This document shows positions 1 through 8,846 of a DNA stretch of 64,000 nucleotides, in pieces. Made by a program: the position numbers and the translations under genes. Source of the DNA: Terrabacter tumescens (GTDB lineage: Bacteria; Actinomycetota; Actinomycetes; Actinomycetales; Dermatophilaceae). The stretch covers positions 457,103 to 521,102 of the forward strand of contig NZ_BMNZ01000004.1 of the NCBI RefSeq assembly GCF_014646815.1. The letters are read 5' to 3'. Positions within the stretch are counted from its first letter, which is position 1, and every line of letters begins with the position of its first letter. Under the pieces are notes generated by a model. The model was not told where the DNA came from, did not search any database, and was given only the letters and a program-made list of their open reading frames with translations.

Positions 1-620
1 TGGTTGCAGTAACCGCCGGGGTTCTTGTGCAGGTAGCCCTGGTGGTAGTCCTCGGCGAGGTGGAACGGGCCGGCGTCGTCGGCGGAGCGGATCTCGGTCG
101 AGATCTGTCCGTAGCCGTTGTCGTCCAGCACCTTCTGGAACGCCTCCTTGGTGGCCTCGGCCGCGAGCCGCTGCCCCTCGGTCGTCCAGTAGATCGCCGA
201 GCGGTAGGCGGTGCCGATGTCGTTGCCCTGCCGGTTCGCCGTCGTCGGGTCGTGGTTCTCCCAGAACGCCTTGAGCAGCAGCTCGGCGCTCGTCCGGGTG
301 GGGTCGTAGACGACGCGGACCGTCTCGGCGTGCCCGGTGCGGCCGGTGCACGTCTCCTCGTAGGTCGGGTTGGGCGTGTAGCCGCCCATGTAGCCCGCCG
401 CGGTCGAGACGACCCCGTCCTGCTTCCAGAAGATCCGCTCGACCCCCCAGAAGCACCCCATCGCGACGTAGAGCACCTCGGAGCCGTCGGGCCACGGGCC
501 GTCGATCGGGGTGCCGAGCACGACGTGGGTGGGGTTCACGGCGAACGGTCGTTCCGCGCGGCCGGGGAGGGCCTCGTCGCGGCTGGGCATCTGGGACTTC
601 CTACCGAATCCGAACACCAT
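1..620 (-). CDS. msrA: Peptide-methionine (S)-S-oxide reductase MsrA, 3' end cut by window
   Basis: Reduces methionine-S-sulfoxide in proteins in the cytosol, using thioredoxin or mycoredoxin-type reductants. The reverse-strand frame from the ATG at 620 reads as MsrA without a stop to position 1, giving 206 codons. The catalytic motif GCFWG has its nucleophile at about Cys56, and the family block ending in NPGGYCN sits at the window edge, where a resolving Cys lies. E. coli MsrA has about 212 residues, so only a few residues are missing. The first 45 residues are a variable extension. The gene is divergent from the acetyltransferase at 773. The family assignment is firm; the exact C-terminus is outside the window. 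Confidence 0.93.
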   Translation of the reverse strand, partial: MVFGFGRKSQMPSRDEALPGRAERPFAVNPTHVVLGTPIDGPWPDGSEVLYVAMGCFWGVERIFWKQDGVVSTAAGYMGGYTPNPTYEETCTGRTGHAETVRVVYDPTRTSAELLLKAFWENHDPTTANRQGNDIGTAYRSAIYWTTEGQRLAAEATKEAFQKVLDDNGYGQISTEIRSADDAGPFHLAEDYHQGYLHKNPGGYCN

Positions 621-772
621 GCCAGTGTCACATCCTTGCTGCCGGGAGCGTCTTACGTCCCTGTAACGTCCGCGCCCGCCCGCGTATGCCTGACCGCTGG
701 CGTATGCCGTGTGGCGGCGGTCCCGGACAAATCGCTCGCCTCCGCGGTGGCCGGGCCGACAGACTCTGGCCC

Positions 773-1795
773 GTGAACGACGACTTCGAGATCAGGCCCC
801 TCGACCTGCTGGACCCGAGCCGGGAGCCGGCGGCCCGGGACTGGATCGGGGTGCACGCAGCGGCCCAGCGCGACATCTTCGGCGAGCGAGGAAGCGTGTG
901 GACGCTCGAGGAGGTCCAGGGCTTCGTCCGCGGGGCCGACAAGAAGCGAGTGGCCCGGGCCGCGTGGTCCGACGGCCAGGTGGTCGGGGCGCTCGAGGTG
1001 CACCTGCCGCTGCGGGACAACCAGCACGCCGCGATGCTCTGGCTCTCGGTGCTGCCGTCGGCACGCGGCCGTGGTGTCGGGTCCGGTCTGCTCGCGGAGG
1101 CGGAGCGTCTGGCTGCGGAGCACGAGCGCTCGACCCTCATGGCCGAGACCGAGTGGGTGCAGGGGGGCCGCGACGTGGCGGAGGACTTCGCGACGAGGCA
1201 CGGCTTCGTCGTGGCCCAGACGGTGCTCCGCAGCGAGCAGGCACTCCCGGCCGACCGGGCGACGCTGCGTGGGGCGGTCGAGGGTCCGGGCGCCGAGGAC
1301 TACGCCTTCGAGAGCTTCGTCGACGAGATGCCGGAGGCCTGGCTCGACGACCGGGCCGTGCTGCAGCAGCGGATGAGCACCGACGCACCGGCCGACGACC
1401 TCCACGTCACCGAGGAGGACTGGGACGCGGACCGGCTGCGTGCGAGCAACGCGCGAGCCGCGGCATCCGGCCGTCGGGTCATCGAGACCGTCGCCCGGCA
1501 CATGCCGTCCGGCCGCCTCGTCGGCTTCACGACCGTGTCGGTGTCGGCCGGTGAGCCGGAGCTGGCCTACCAGCAGGACACGCTCGTGCTGACGGAGCAC
1601 CGGGGACACGGCCTCGGGCTGCGCCTCAAGGCGGCGAACGCCCTGCGGCTCATGGACGAGCTGCCCGAGGTCACAGCGGTGCGCACCTGGAACGCCGCCT
1701 CCAACGAGCACATGCTCGCAGTGAACCGGCAGCTCGGCTACACCGTCGACGGCTACAGCCGGGAGTGGCAGAAGGTCACGGAGGCAGGCGAATGA
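773..1795 (+). CDS. Double-domain GNAT acetyltransferase (copy 1 of tandem pair)
   Basis: Predicted N-acetyltransferase of 340 aa with two GNAT repeats, an arrangement like mycothiol synthase; substrate unknown. The first acetyl-CoA loop reads LPSARGRGVGSGLL, and a second GNAT half around residues 225-330 contains LVLTEHRGHGLGLRLK. I chose GTG 773 because conservation with the next gene begins there (EIRPLDLLDP) and upstream codons are low-quality; a CAGACT box lies 7 nt before it. The stop overlaps the start of the next gene by 4 nt (ATGA), so the two are co-transcribed. The two products share long identical stretches such as RMSTDAP and EEDWDA, so this is a tandem duplication that has diverged. 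Confidence 0.85.
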   Translation: MNDDFEIRPLDLLDPSREPAARDWIGVHAAAQRDIFGERGSVWTLEEVQGFVRGADKKRVARAAWSDGQVVGALEVHLPLRDNQHAAMLWLSVLPSARGRGVGSGLLAEAERLAAEHERSTLMAETEWVQGGRDVAEDFATRHGFVVAQTVLRSEQALPADRATLRGAVEGPGAEDYAFESFVDEMPEAWLDDRAVLQQRMSTDAPADDLHVTEEDWDADRLRASNARAAASGRRVIETVARHMPSGRLVGFTTVSVSAGEPELAYQQDTLVLTEHRGHGLGLRLKAANALRLMDELPEVTAVRTWNAASNEHMLAVNRQLGYTVDGYSREWQKVTEAGE

Positions 1796-2799
1796 GCATG
1801 CAGGTCAAGGAGATCGAGCTCGCCGTCGGCGACCCGGCGAGTGAGGCATGGCTCGAGGTGCACCACGCGGCGAACCGCGCCGTGTGGGGCGAGGGCACCT
1901 CGCGCACGTCCATCGAGGAGATCCTCGACATCGCGCCGCGCCGGCACGAGGTGCGGCGCACCTTCGTCGTCCTGCAGCCCGGTGCTCACGGTGCCGAGGG
2001 TCCCGTCGCGGCCGCCCAGACCATCCGGCGCACCCGCGAGAACGTCGACACGGCGGGCGTGTGGCTCTCGGTGCACCCGGACCACCAGCGGCAGGGAATC
2101 GGCTCGCTGCTGCTCGCCCGGTGCGAGCAGTCGCTGCGTGACGACGGGTGCACCCGCATCCACGAGCACAGCGGCGCACCGGTCGAGCAGGGCGATGCCG
2201 CAACGGGATTCGCGAGGGCGAGCGGCTACCGGCAGACCCTGCTCGACCTCCGCCAGGACCTCGCGCTGCCTGTCGACGACGCGGCACTGACCGCGCTCGA
2301 CCCGGGCCCCGACGACACGGCATACGTCATCGAGACCGCCGTGGACGCGCTCCCGGAGGAGTGGCTGGAGGACCGCGCGGTGCTGGCCCGGCGCATGAGC
2401 ACCGACGCACCGTCGGGTGACATCGACCTCGACGAGGAGGACTGGGACGCCGAGCGGGTCAGGCAGCAGTGGAACACGCCCAGCCCGATCTGGGCGCTCG
2501 AGTCCGTCGCCCGGCACGTCCCGACGGGGCGGCTCGTCGCCTTCACCGACCTGCTCGTCCGGCCCGGCCAGCCCGACCTCGCCATCCAGTCCGACACGCT
2601 CGTGCTGCGCGAGCACCGGGGCCACGCGCTCGGCCTCGCGGTCAAGCTCGCGAACCTGCGCGCCCTGCAGCGAGAGCGCCCCGACGTCAGGACCGTCCGC
2701 ACGTGGAACGCCGACACGAACACCCACATGGTCGCCATCAACGAGCGCATCGGCTTCGTCGTCACCGGGTGGACGCGCGAGTGGGCCAAGGAGCTCTGA
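1792..2799 (+). CDS. Double-domain GNAT acetyltransferase (copy 2 of tandem pair)
   Basis: Second member of the tandem pair, 335 aa, translated from the ATG that overlaps the stop of copy 1. The acetyl-CoA binding loops are VHPDHQRQGIGSLLL near residue 105 and VLREHRGHALGLAVK near residue 285. The region DALPEEWLEDRAVLARRM is nearly the same as in copy 1. Substrate is unknown; small amine or antibiotic acetylation are possibilities the sequence cannot decide. The stop codon is the first triplet of an 11-bp tandem repeat. Confidence 0.85.
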   Translation: MSMQVKEIELAVGDPASEAWLEVHHAANRAVWGEGTSRTSIEEILDIAPRRHEVRRTFVVLQPGAHGAEGPVAAAQTIRRTRENVDTAGVWLSVHPDHQRQGIGSLLLARCEQSLRDDGCTRIHEHSGAPVEQGDAATGFARASGYRQTLLDLRQDLALPVDDAALTALDPGPDDTAYVIETAVDALPEEWLEDRAVLARRMSTDAPSGDIDLDEEDWDAERVRQQWNTPSPIWALESVARHVPTGRLVAFTDLLVRPGQPDLAIQSDTLVLREHRGHALGLAVKLANLRALQRERPDVRTVRTWNADTNTHMVAINERIGFVVTGWTREWAKEL

Positions 2800-2840
2800 G
2801 TGGGCTCTGAGTGGGCTCTGATTGGGCTCTGAGTGGGCTG
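2797..2840 (+). repeat. Four tandem copies of an 11-bp repeat (TGAGTGGGCTC)
   Basis: Four head-to-tail units start at 2797, 2808, 2819 and 2830. The third has one substitution (TGATTGGGCTC) and the last ends in G. The first unit contains the stop codon of the acetyltransferase gene. The 11-bp period is about one helical turn. Function unknown; replication slippage is the simplest explanation. Confidence 0.8.
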
Positions 2841-2894
2841 GCGGGGGTGGCGTCGCGGTGAACCGTCGGCGCCGCCGGGACGTCATGGGGGACA

Positions 2895-2906
2895 GGTACT
2901 AGGACC
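2895..2906. promoter_or_regulatory. Near-palindromic 12-mer upstream of the repeat-protein gene, possible response-regulator site
   Basis: GGTACTAGGACC is an imperfect dyad (arms GGTnC and GnACC) about 93 bp before the start of the secreted protein gene. NarL/DevR-type regulators often bind dyads of this kind, and such a regulator is encoded 2.2 kb downstream. The link is inference. Confidence 0.3.
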
Positions 2907-2998
2907 AAAGCCCGATGGTGCCTGCCCGTCCCGAGGCCGCACGGTGGACCCACAGCACCCGCTGACCCGCCCACCTCACCGTGAAAGGTCCCACCCTC

Positions 2999-3517
2999 AT
3001 GAGACGCCTCACCATCGCCGCCGCAGCGGTCGCCGCCCTCGTGCCGGCCACCCTCGGCCTCGTCGGCAACAGCTCCTTCGCCCAGAGCGTCCCGGCCCGC
3101 GTGCCGGCCTCCGCCCAGGTCGTCCCCGAGTCCGGTGACGACAACCCCCACACGGGCACGCCGGTGGCCACGCCCATGCCCAGCCGCACCACCGAGGTCG
3201 GTGACGACCACGGCGGTGACCGTCCCCGCGCCTCGCGCACCGAGGCCGGTGACGACCACGGCGGCGACCGACCGCGCGACTCGCGGACCGAGGCCGGTGA
3301 CGACCACGGTGGCCGGGTGGCCTCGGGGTCGTCGTCGGGCTCGTCGGGCTCGTCGGGCTCGTCGGGCTCGGGATCGTCCGGCTCCGGGTCGTCGCGCTCG
3401 GGGGGCGACGACTCGGCGTCGAGGCACTCAGGCTCCGACGACTCCGGCTCGCACCGTTCGGGCTCGCACTCGTCGGGTGGCCACGGCTCCGACGACTCGG
3501 GTGGTGACGACCACTGA
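2999..3517 (+). CDS. Secreted Asp/His/Ser/Gly-rich repeat protein of unknown function
   Basis: The 172-aa product begins with a Sec-type signal peptide (MRRLTIAAAAVAALVPATLG, cleavage near residue 30). The mature part has 16-residue repeats containing GDDHGGDRPR, two full copies and a partial third encoded by exact 48-bp DNA repeats starting at 3191, 3239 and 3287. A Ser-Gly linker of about 30 residues follows, then a tail rich in His, Asp and Ser that ends DDSGGDDH. I do not recognise a family. The acidic and His-rich composition would suit cation binding outside the cell; that is inference. It lies 44 bp before the sensor kinase and may be its target or partner. ATG 2999 was chosen over GTG 2981 because it gives a clean signal peptide. 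Confidence 0.75.
   Translation: MRRLTIAAAAVAALVPATLGLVGNSSFAQSVPARVPASAQVVPESGDDNPHTGTPVATPMPSRTTEVGDDHGGDRPRASRTEAGDDHGGDRPRDSRTEAGDDHGGRVASGSSSGSSGSSGSSGSGSSGSGSSRSGGDDSASRHSGSDDSGSHRSGSHSSGGHGSDDSGGDDH
3191..3313 (+). repeat. 48-bp in-frame tandem repeat within the secreted protein gene
   Basis: Two complete units (3191-3238 and 3239-3286) and a 27-bp partial third each encode TE(V/A)GDDHGG plus a variable RPRxSR segment. Being a multiple of three, changes in copy number would keep the frame open. Confidence 0.85.
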
Positions 3518-3561
3518 CCAGCCGGCGCCCCGACCGCACAGGCACCACGGACACGGTCCCG

Positions 3562-5118
3562 ATGCCTGTGGCGGCGGCGCGCTCCGGGGAGCCCCAGTCC
3601 CCGGAGACGCCGCGCGCCGTCGGCGGGCGTGACCACCACGACCACCCTGACCTCCCCCCGTGGTGGACGCTCGCCGACGGCGTCACGCCGGCGCCCGTCC
3701 GACCGCTGCCCAGCCGGCGGCGCATGGTCGTGCAGCTGGCGATCGCGGCGCTGGCCGTGTTCGTCGCCGTCGTCGTGGGCGCGTCGTTCGCGGCGAGCCG
3801 CCTCGCCGAGCGCGAGGCCGTCAACGACGCCGCCCACACGACGAACCTGCTCGCGCTCGCAGTGGTCCAGCCCGTCCTGCAGGACGCCCTGCTCACCGGC
3901 GATGCCGCGGCCTACGACGCGCTCGACCAGGTGGTGCGCGAGCGGGTGCTGCCCAACGGCATCGTCCGGGTCAAGCTGTGGGCGCCCGACGGTCGCATCG
4001 TCTACGCCGACGAGACCCGGCTCGTCGGCCAGCGGTTCGCGCTCGGGGACGACCAGCGGGCGACGCTCGCCCAGCCCCAGACCCGCGCAGAGGTGTCCGA
4101 CCTCAACCGCTCGGAGAACGAGTTCGAGCGCTACGGCGGCAAGCTGCTCGAGGTCTACCGTCCCGTATGGACCCCGTCGGGGGCCGAGCTGCTCTTCGAG
4201 GTCTACGGCGACTACGAGCCCGTGAGCGCGCGGGCCTTCGACCTCTGGCGCGGCCTCGCCGGGGTGCTCGCGAGCAGTCTGCTGCTCCTGCTCGTCCTCA
4301 TGGCCCCGATCATCTGGCGCCTGCTCGACCGGCTCGGCGCCGCCCAGGCGCAGCGCGAGTCGGTGCTGCGGGCCTCCGTCGAGGCGTCGGCCCGCGAGCG
4401 GCGGCGGATCGCCGCGGACCTGCACGACGGGCCGGTCCAGGACCTCGTCGCGAGCTCCCTCGCCGTCAGCGGCGCCGCCGAGTCGGCCCGGTCGGACGGG
4501 CGCCCACGTCTCGCCGCGACGATCACGGAGGCGGCCTCGACCGTGCGCGCCAGCGTCGCGAGCCTGCGCTCGCTCCTCGTCGACCTCTACCCGGAGCGGC
4601 TCGCCGACGCCGGGCTCGCCGCGGCCGTCGCCGATCTCGCCCGGCCCCTCGCGGGCCGCGGCATCGACGTGGTGGTCGACGTCGACGAGGCCCAGGCCGG
4701 GCGGCTCGGGGAGGCCGCCCAGCAGGTGGCGCACCGAGTGACCCGCGAGTGCCTGCGCAACGTCGTGCGCCACGCGGAGGCGCGGCACGTCGTCATCCGG
4801 CTCTCGGCCACTGACGCCAGTGACGCCGCCGACGCTGCCGTCGCTGGCGGCGCCGCTCACGTCACGGGCGCCGCTGGCGCCACGGGTGTCGTGGACCCGG
4901 CCGACGAGCCCGTCGACCCGAGCCGCCCCGTCGTGCTGACCGTCACGGACGACGGCGTGGGCCTGGACCCTGCGCGCCTGCCGCAGGTCGAGGGACACTT
5001 CGGCGTACGCGTGCTGGCGGACCTCGCGACCGACGTCGGGGCCGTCCTGCGGGTCCGGTCGGCGCCGGGGCGCGGCACGCAGTGGCAGCTGGCACTACCC
5101 GTGGAGGGGGACCGATGA
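3562..5118 (+). CDS. Membrane sensor histidine kinase, NarL/DesK type (HisKA_3)
   Basis: Autophosphorylating sensor, 518 aa. Transmembrane helices lie at about residues 55-76 and 232-253, enclosing an extracytoplasmic sensor region of about 150 residues. A HisKA_3 dimerisation box carries the phospho-accepting His288 (RRIAADLHDGPVQDL). The ATPase domain has an N box near residue 395 (ECLRNVVRHAEARH) and a G1 box DDGVGLD. Between N and G1 boxes lies an unusual 40-residue Ala/Asp/Thr-rich insertion. The 4-nt overlap with the response regulator gene shows a two-component pair. The start is uncertain; later starts near 3724 would still keep TM1. Confidence 0.88.
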   Translation: MPVAAARSGEPQSPETPRAVGGRDHHDHPDLPPWWTLADGVTPAPVRPLPSRRRMVVQLAIAALAVFVAVVVGASFAASRLAEREAVNDAAHTTNLLALAVVQPVLQDALLTGDAAAYDALDQVVRERVLPNGIVRVKLWAPDGRIVYADETRLVGQRFALGDDQRATLAQPQTRAEVSDLNRSENEFERYGGKLLEVYRPVWTPSGAELLFEVYGDYEPVSARAFDLWRGLAGVLASSLLLLLVLMAPIIWRLLDRLGAAQAQRESVLRASVEASARERRRIAADLHDGPVQDLVASSLAVSGAAESARSDGRPRLAATITEAASTVRASVASLRSLLVDLYPERLADAGLAAAVADLARPLAGRGIDVVVDVDEAQAGRLGEAAQQVAHRVTRECLRNVVRHAEARHVVIRLSATDASDAADAAVAGGAAHVTGAAGATGVVDPADEPVDPSRPVVLTVTDDGVGLDPARLPQVEGHFGVRVLADLATDVGAVLRVRSAPGRGTQWQLALPVEGDR

Positions 5119-5735
5119 CGACCGTCGTCGTCGTGGACGACCACCGGCTCGTGCGTGCCGGGCTGCGCACCATCATCGACGCGAGCAGCGACCTCCGCGT
5201 CGTCGGAGAGGCGGGCGACGGCGCAGAGGCCGTGGCGGTCGTCGGTGAGGTCGCTCCCGACGTCGTCCTCATGGACCTCTCGATGCCCGGCGTCGACGGC
5301 ATCGAGGCGATCCGACGGCTCCGGGCCACCGGCGCCACGCCACCGGTCGTGGTGCTCACGTCCTTCGCCGAGGCCGATCGGGTGCGCGACGCCGTCGAGG
5401 CCGGCGCGATCGGCTACCTGCTCAAGGACAGCGAGCCCGGTGACGTCCTCGACGCCGTCCGTGCCGCAGCGGCCGGGCACGCGCCGCTCGACCCCCGCGT
5501 CGCGCGGGCCCTGCTGCCGTCGGCCGAACGGCGCCCGTCCGGCCCGGCGCTCAGCGACCGTGAGCGCGAGGTGCTCGCCCACGTCGCGCGCGGTCAGGCG
5601 AACAAGCAGATCGCGCGTGCCCTCGGCATCAGCGAGCGCACCGTCAAGGTGCACCTCGGCAACGTCTTCCGCCAGCTCGGGGTCGGCGACCGCACCTCGG
5701 CCGCGCTGTGGGCGCGCGACCACGGGATCGACTGA
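5115..5735 (+). CDS. NarL/LuxR-family response regulator
   Basis: Cytosolic DNA-binding partner of the upstream kinase, 206 aa. The receiver domain has the acidic pair D8-D9, phosphoacceptor Asp54 (VLMDLSMPG) and conserved Lys104 (YLLKDS). The LuxR-type helix-turn-helix occupies about residues 143-206 (LSDREREVLAHVARGQANKQ). ATG 5115 overlaps the kinase stop. Targets are unknown; the adjacent secreted repeat protein and the DUF4825-like lipoprotein are candidates by position. Confidence 0.93.
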   Translation: MTTVVVVDDHRLVRAGLRTIIDASSDLRVVGEAGDGAEAVAVVGEVAPDVVLMDLSMPGVDGIEAIRRLRATGATPPVVVLTSFAEADRVRDAVEAGAIGYLLKDSEPGDVLDAVRAAAAGHAPLDPRVARALLPSAERRPSGPALSDREREVLAHVARGQANKQIARALGISERTVKVHLGNVFRQLGVGDRTSAALWARDHGID

Positions 5736-5844
5736 GGCAGCGCGCCGCGCGCGGCCGACGGGCGTCGGCCGGAACCGGAAGAGCGCGCCGCCCGTCCGTA
5801 CACCGCAACGCGCCGGTCCCGGCGCCGTCGAAGGGAGACCGCCC

Positions 5845-6351
5845 GTGGCCCACCTGGCCCGCCCCGTCCGCAGCACCCTCGGTGCCCTCCTTCTCAGCGC
5901 CGTCGCGCTCGCCGGCTGCACCACCCCCGACCCGGGCGCCTCGAACGCAGGGTCGTCCGCGACGGTCGGGGCGGACGCCCGGGCGCAGGCCCTGTGGGCC
6001 CACCGGACGGCATACGTCGGCGACAACTCCAAGGTCATCGCGCTCGTGGGCGACGCGGGCTTCGGTCCGGCGGGCAGCTACACGCTCTCGCTGTGGACGA
6101 CGAGGAAGCCGTATGCCGTGACGATCGCCCTGACCGACCCGGCCAAGCCGTTCGAGACGACCGACTTCAGCGCCCCGGCGACCCTGCTGCTCGGCACCGT
6201 CACCAATCTCGACGCGGTCCACGTCACCGCGGCCGGCCAGACGTACTCGATGACGGCCGGGGAGGCGAGCACGGCGCTCGGCCACGACGTCAAGACGCTC
6301 GGCACCGACCGGGCTGCCCTGGACGAGTACGTGCGCTCGCTCCGGGACTGA
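5845..6351 (+). CDS. DUF4825-like lipoprotein
   Basis: The 168-aa product starts at GTG 5845 behind an AAGGGAG ribosome site. It has a lipoprotein signal (LLLSAVALAGC, lipid-attachment Cys at about residue 23). The segment HRTAYVGDNSKVIALVGD matches the start of the DUF4825 domain as I remember it (YVGDNSKV core). The rest is beta-rich, ending in DEYVRSLRD. Function is unknown. It stands downstream of the two-component system and may be its output or an accessory sensor. Confidence 0.75.
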   Translation: MAHLARPVRSTLGALLLSAVALAGCTTPDPGASNAGSSATVGADARAQALWAHRTAYVGDNSKVIALVGDAGFGPAGSYTLSLWTTRKPYAVTIALTDPAKPFETTDFSAPATLLLGTVTNLDAVHVTAAGQTYSMTAGEASTALGHDVKTLGTDRAALDEYVRSLRD

Positions 6352-6463
6352 CGGGCTCGCCCTCACCCCGGCGCGGGGCCTGTCGCCGAGCCCGACACGC
6401 CAGGACGGGAATGCGGGCGGCACGGCGGTGGTTGGCACGCGATGGACGACCTCGCCGGATTAT

Positions 6464-6490
6464 GCCCATCCCAAGGTGGGCTTATAGGTT
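6464..6490 (+). promoter_or_regulatory. Hairpin and -10-like TAGGTT before the amino acid ABC operon
   Basis: An imperfect hairpin (GCCCATC at 6464-6470 with GGTGGGC at 6475-6481) is followed by TAGGTT at 6485-6490, about 45 nt before the start codon. It could be a promoter with an overlapping operator. No known sulfur riboswitch was recognised. Confidence 0.35.
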
Positions 6491-6535
6491 GACGGTCGTC
6501 ACCATCCCCGACCGATCCACCAGGAAGTGCCCACC

Positions 6536-7351
6536 ATGCGTTCGAGGTCTGTCCTCACCGTCCTGCTCACCACCCTCCTGACCGCCGTGCTCGCGGCGTG
6601 CAGCAGCACCGGCGCGAGGGGTGGGTCCGAGCTCCAGGCGGTCAAGGACGCCGGCGTGCTCAAGGTCGGCACCGAGGGCACCTACTCGCCCTTCTCGTTC
6701 CACGACCCCAAGACCAACGCCCTGACGGGCTACGACGTCGAGGTCGCCAAGGCCGTCGCCGACAAGCTCGGCGTCAAGGTCGAGTACGTCGAGACGCCGT
6801 GGGACTCGATCTTCGCCGGGCTCGCCGCCGACCGCTTCGACGTCGTCGTCAACCAGGTGACGAAGAACCCCGAGCGCGCTGGGCTCTACGGCCTGAGCAG
6901 CACCTACACGTGGTCCGAGGGCGTCGTCGCGACCCGCGCCGACGACTCGTCGATCACCTCGCTCGCCGCCCTCAAGGGCAAGAAGTCCGCGCAGAGCCTG
7001 ACGAGCAACTGGACCAAGGTCGCCAAGGATGCCGGCGCCGAGGTCGAGTCGGTCGAGGGCTTCACGCAGGCCATCACGCTGCTCAAGCAGTCGCGCGTCG
7101 ACGCGACCGTCAACGACAGCCTCGCCGTGCTCGACTACCTCAAGTCCACCGGTGACCAGGGCGTCAAGATCGCCGCCAAGACCGGTGACGTCTCCGAGCA
7201 GGTCGTCGCGACCCGCAAGGACTCCGACCTCGTCGCCGCCATCGACAAGGCGCTCGCTGACCTCAAGGCGGACGGCACGCTGGCGAAGATCTCGCAGAAG
7301 TACTTCTCGGCCGACGTCTCGAAGCAGCCGGCTGCCGCCTCCGCCTCGTGA
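6536..7351 (+). CDS. Polar amino acid (probably cystine) ABC transporter, substrate-binding lipoprotein
   Basis: Solute-binding protein of 271 aa anchored by a lipobox (TAVLAAC, Cys near residue 22). It has the SBP_bac_3 fold signature: [14 protein letters not shown] at the N-terminal lobe, then [17 protein letters not shown] and a final KISQKYF. The combination with TcyB-like permease and TcyC-like ATPase, and its place near metB, msrA and mca, suggests cystine as ligand; glutamine or other polar amino acids remain possible. ATG 6536 follows an AGGA site at 6522. Confidence 0.88.
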   Translation: MRSRSVLTVLLTTLLTAVLAACSSTGARGGSELQAVKDAGVLKVGTEGTYSPFSFHDPKTNALTGYDVEVAKAVADKLGVKVEYVETPWDSIFAGLAADRFDVVVNQVTKNPERAGLYGLSSTYTWSEGVVATRADDSSITSLAALKGKKSAQSLTSNWTKVAKDAGAEVESVEGFTQAITLLKQSRVDATVNDSLAVLDYLKSTGDQGVKIAAKTGDVSEQVVATRKDSDLVAAIDKALADLKADGTLAKISQKYFSADVSKQPAAASAS

Positions 7352-8016
7352 ACGACCAGACGATCGCGCTGATCCTCGACTCGCTGGGCCCGCTGCTGCG
7401 GGCCACGGTGACGTCGACGATCCCGCTGACGCTGATCAGCTTCGTGCTCGGGCTGGTCCTCGCGCTCGGCGTCGCCCTGATGCGGCTGTCGTCGGTACGC
7501 GTGGTCTCGGCCCTGGCGCGGCTCTACATCTCGGTCATCCGCGGCACGCCCCTGCTGCTCCAGCTCTTCATCATCTACTACGGCCTCCCCGCCCTCGGGG
7601 TGCGCTTCGACCCCTTCCCGGCGGCGATCCTCGCCTTCACGCTCAACGTCGGCGGCTATGCGGCCGAGGTGATCCGGTCGGCAATCCTGTCGGTGCCCAA
7701 GGGGCAGTGGGAGGCCGCCTCGACGGTCGGCATGGGCTACGTCACGACGCTGCGCAGGGTCGTCCTGCCGCAGGCCGCGCGGACCGCGATCCCGCCGCTG
7801 TCCAACACCCTCATCTCCCTCGTCAAGGACACCTCGCTCGCCTCGACCATCCAGGTCACCGAGCTGCTCCGCGTGGCCCAGGAGGCCGCGGCACCGACGT
7901 ACCAGTTCTTCGCGCTCTACGGCGTCGCCGCCGTCTACTACTGGGTCGTCTGCCTCGCGCTCTCCTTCGGGCAGTCCCGCCTCGAGGAACGACAGAACAG
8001 GTACGTCGCAGCATGA
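7348..8016 (+). CDS. Polar amino acid (probably cystine) ABC transporter, permease
   Basis: Inner-membrane permease of 222 aa (HisM/TcyB family) with about five transmembrane helices. Residues 65-75 carry [11 protein letters not shown], typical of this family. The EAA loop that contacts the ATPase reads [22 protein letters not shown] near residues 126-147. GTG start overlaps the stop of the binding-protein gene by 4 nt. Confidence 0.9.
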   Translation: MNDQTIALILDSLGPLLRATVTSTIPLTLISFVLGLVLALGVALMRLSSVRVVSALARLYISVIRGTPLLLQLFIIYYGLPALGVRFDPFPAAILAFTLNVGGYAAEVIRSAILSVPKGQWEAASTVGMGYVTTLRRVVLPQAARTAIPPLSNTLISLVKDTSLASTIQVTELLRVAQEAAAPTYQFFALYGVAAVYYWVVCLALSFGQSRLEERQNRYVAA

Positions 8017-8804
8017 GCGAGACCCCGAAAACCCCTGCCCCGCAGACCGGTCCGCTGGTGTCGGTGTCCGGCCTCGCGAAGTCCTTCGGTGACCACGAGG
8101 TCCTCCGGTCCATCGACTTCGAGGTCATGCCCGGGAGCGTCACCGTCCTCATCGGGCCGTCCGGCTCGGGCAAGACGACGGTGCTGCGGTCGCTCAACGC
8201 CCTGGACGTCGCGGACGCCGGCGTCGTGCGCATCGGGGACGTCGAGGTCGACTTCGCCCGGCGCCCGGTCACGAAGCGGCAGGTCGCCGACCTGCGCGCC
8301 CAGAGCGGCATGGTCTTCCAGTCGCACCACCTCTTCCCGCACCTGACGGTCCTCGAGAACGTCACGGCCGGACCGGTGCTCGCCCAGCGCCGCGACCGGG
8401 CCGAGGCCGTCGCCGAGGCGAAGGAGCTGCTCCGGCTCGTCGGGCTCGAGGAGAAGGCCGACGCCTACCCCTACCAGCTCTCGGGCGGTCAGCAGCAGCG
8501 CGTCGGCATCGCCCGCGCGCTCGCGATCCGCCCCAAGCTGATGCTCTTCGACGAGCCGACGTCGGCGCTCGACCCCGAGCTCGTCGGCGAGGTGCTCCTC
8601 GTCATGAAAGACCTTGCAGCACAGGGGTGGACGATGGTCGTGGTCACGCACGAGATCCGCTTCGCCCAGCAGGTCGCCGACCAGGTGCTCTTCATGGACG
8701 GCGGCGTCATCGTCGAGCGTGGCACGCCCGACGAGGTGCTGACCCGGCCGAGGACCGAGCGCGCCCGCCAGTTCCTCCATCGCATCCTCGACCCGCTCGA
8801 CTGA
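8013..8804 (+). CDS. Polar amino acid (probably cystine) ABC transporter, ATP-binding protein
   Basis: ATPase of 263 aa that drives the importer. Walker A GPSGSGKT is at residues 48-55, Q-loop [11 protein letters not shown] near residue 95, signature LSGGQQQR near 153, Walker [13 protein letters not shown], and the switch His in VVTHEI. The 4-nt ATGA overlap with the permease completes a three-gene operon. Confidence 0.93.
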   Translation: MSETPKTPAPQTGPLVSVSGLAKSFGDHEVLRSIDFEVMPGSVTVLIGPSGSGKTTVLRSLNALDVADAGVVRIGDVEVDFARRPVTKRQVADLRAQSGMVFQSHHLFPHLTVLENVTAGPVLAQRRDRAEAVAEAKELLRLVGLEEKADAYPYQLSGGQQQRVGIARALAIRPKLMLFDEPTSALDPELVGEVLLVMKDLAAQGWTMVVVTHEIRFAQQVADQVLFMDGGVIVERGTPDEVLTRPRTERARQFLHRILDPLD

Positions 8805-8846
8805 GCCGCGCTGACGCGCACCGAGGGCGTATGCCGTGTGGCCGGC

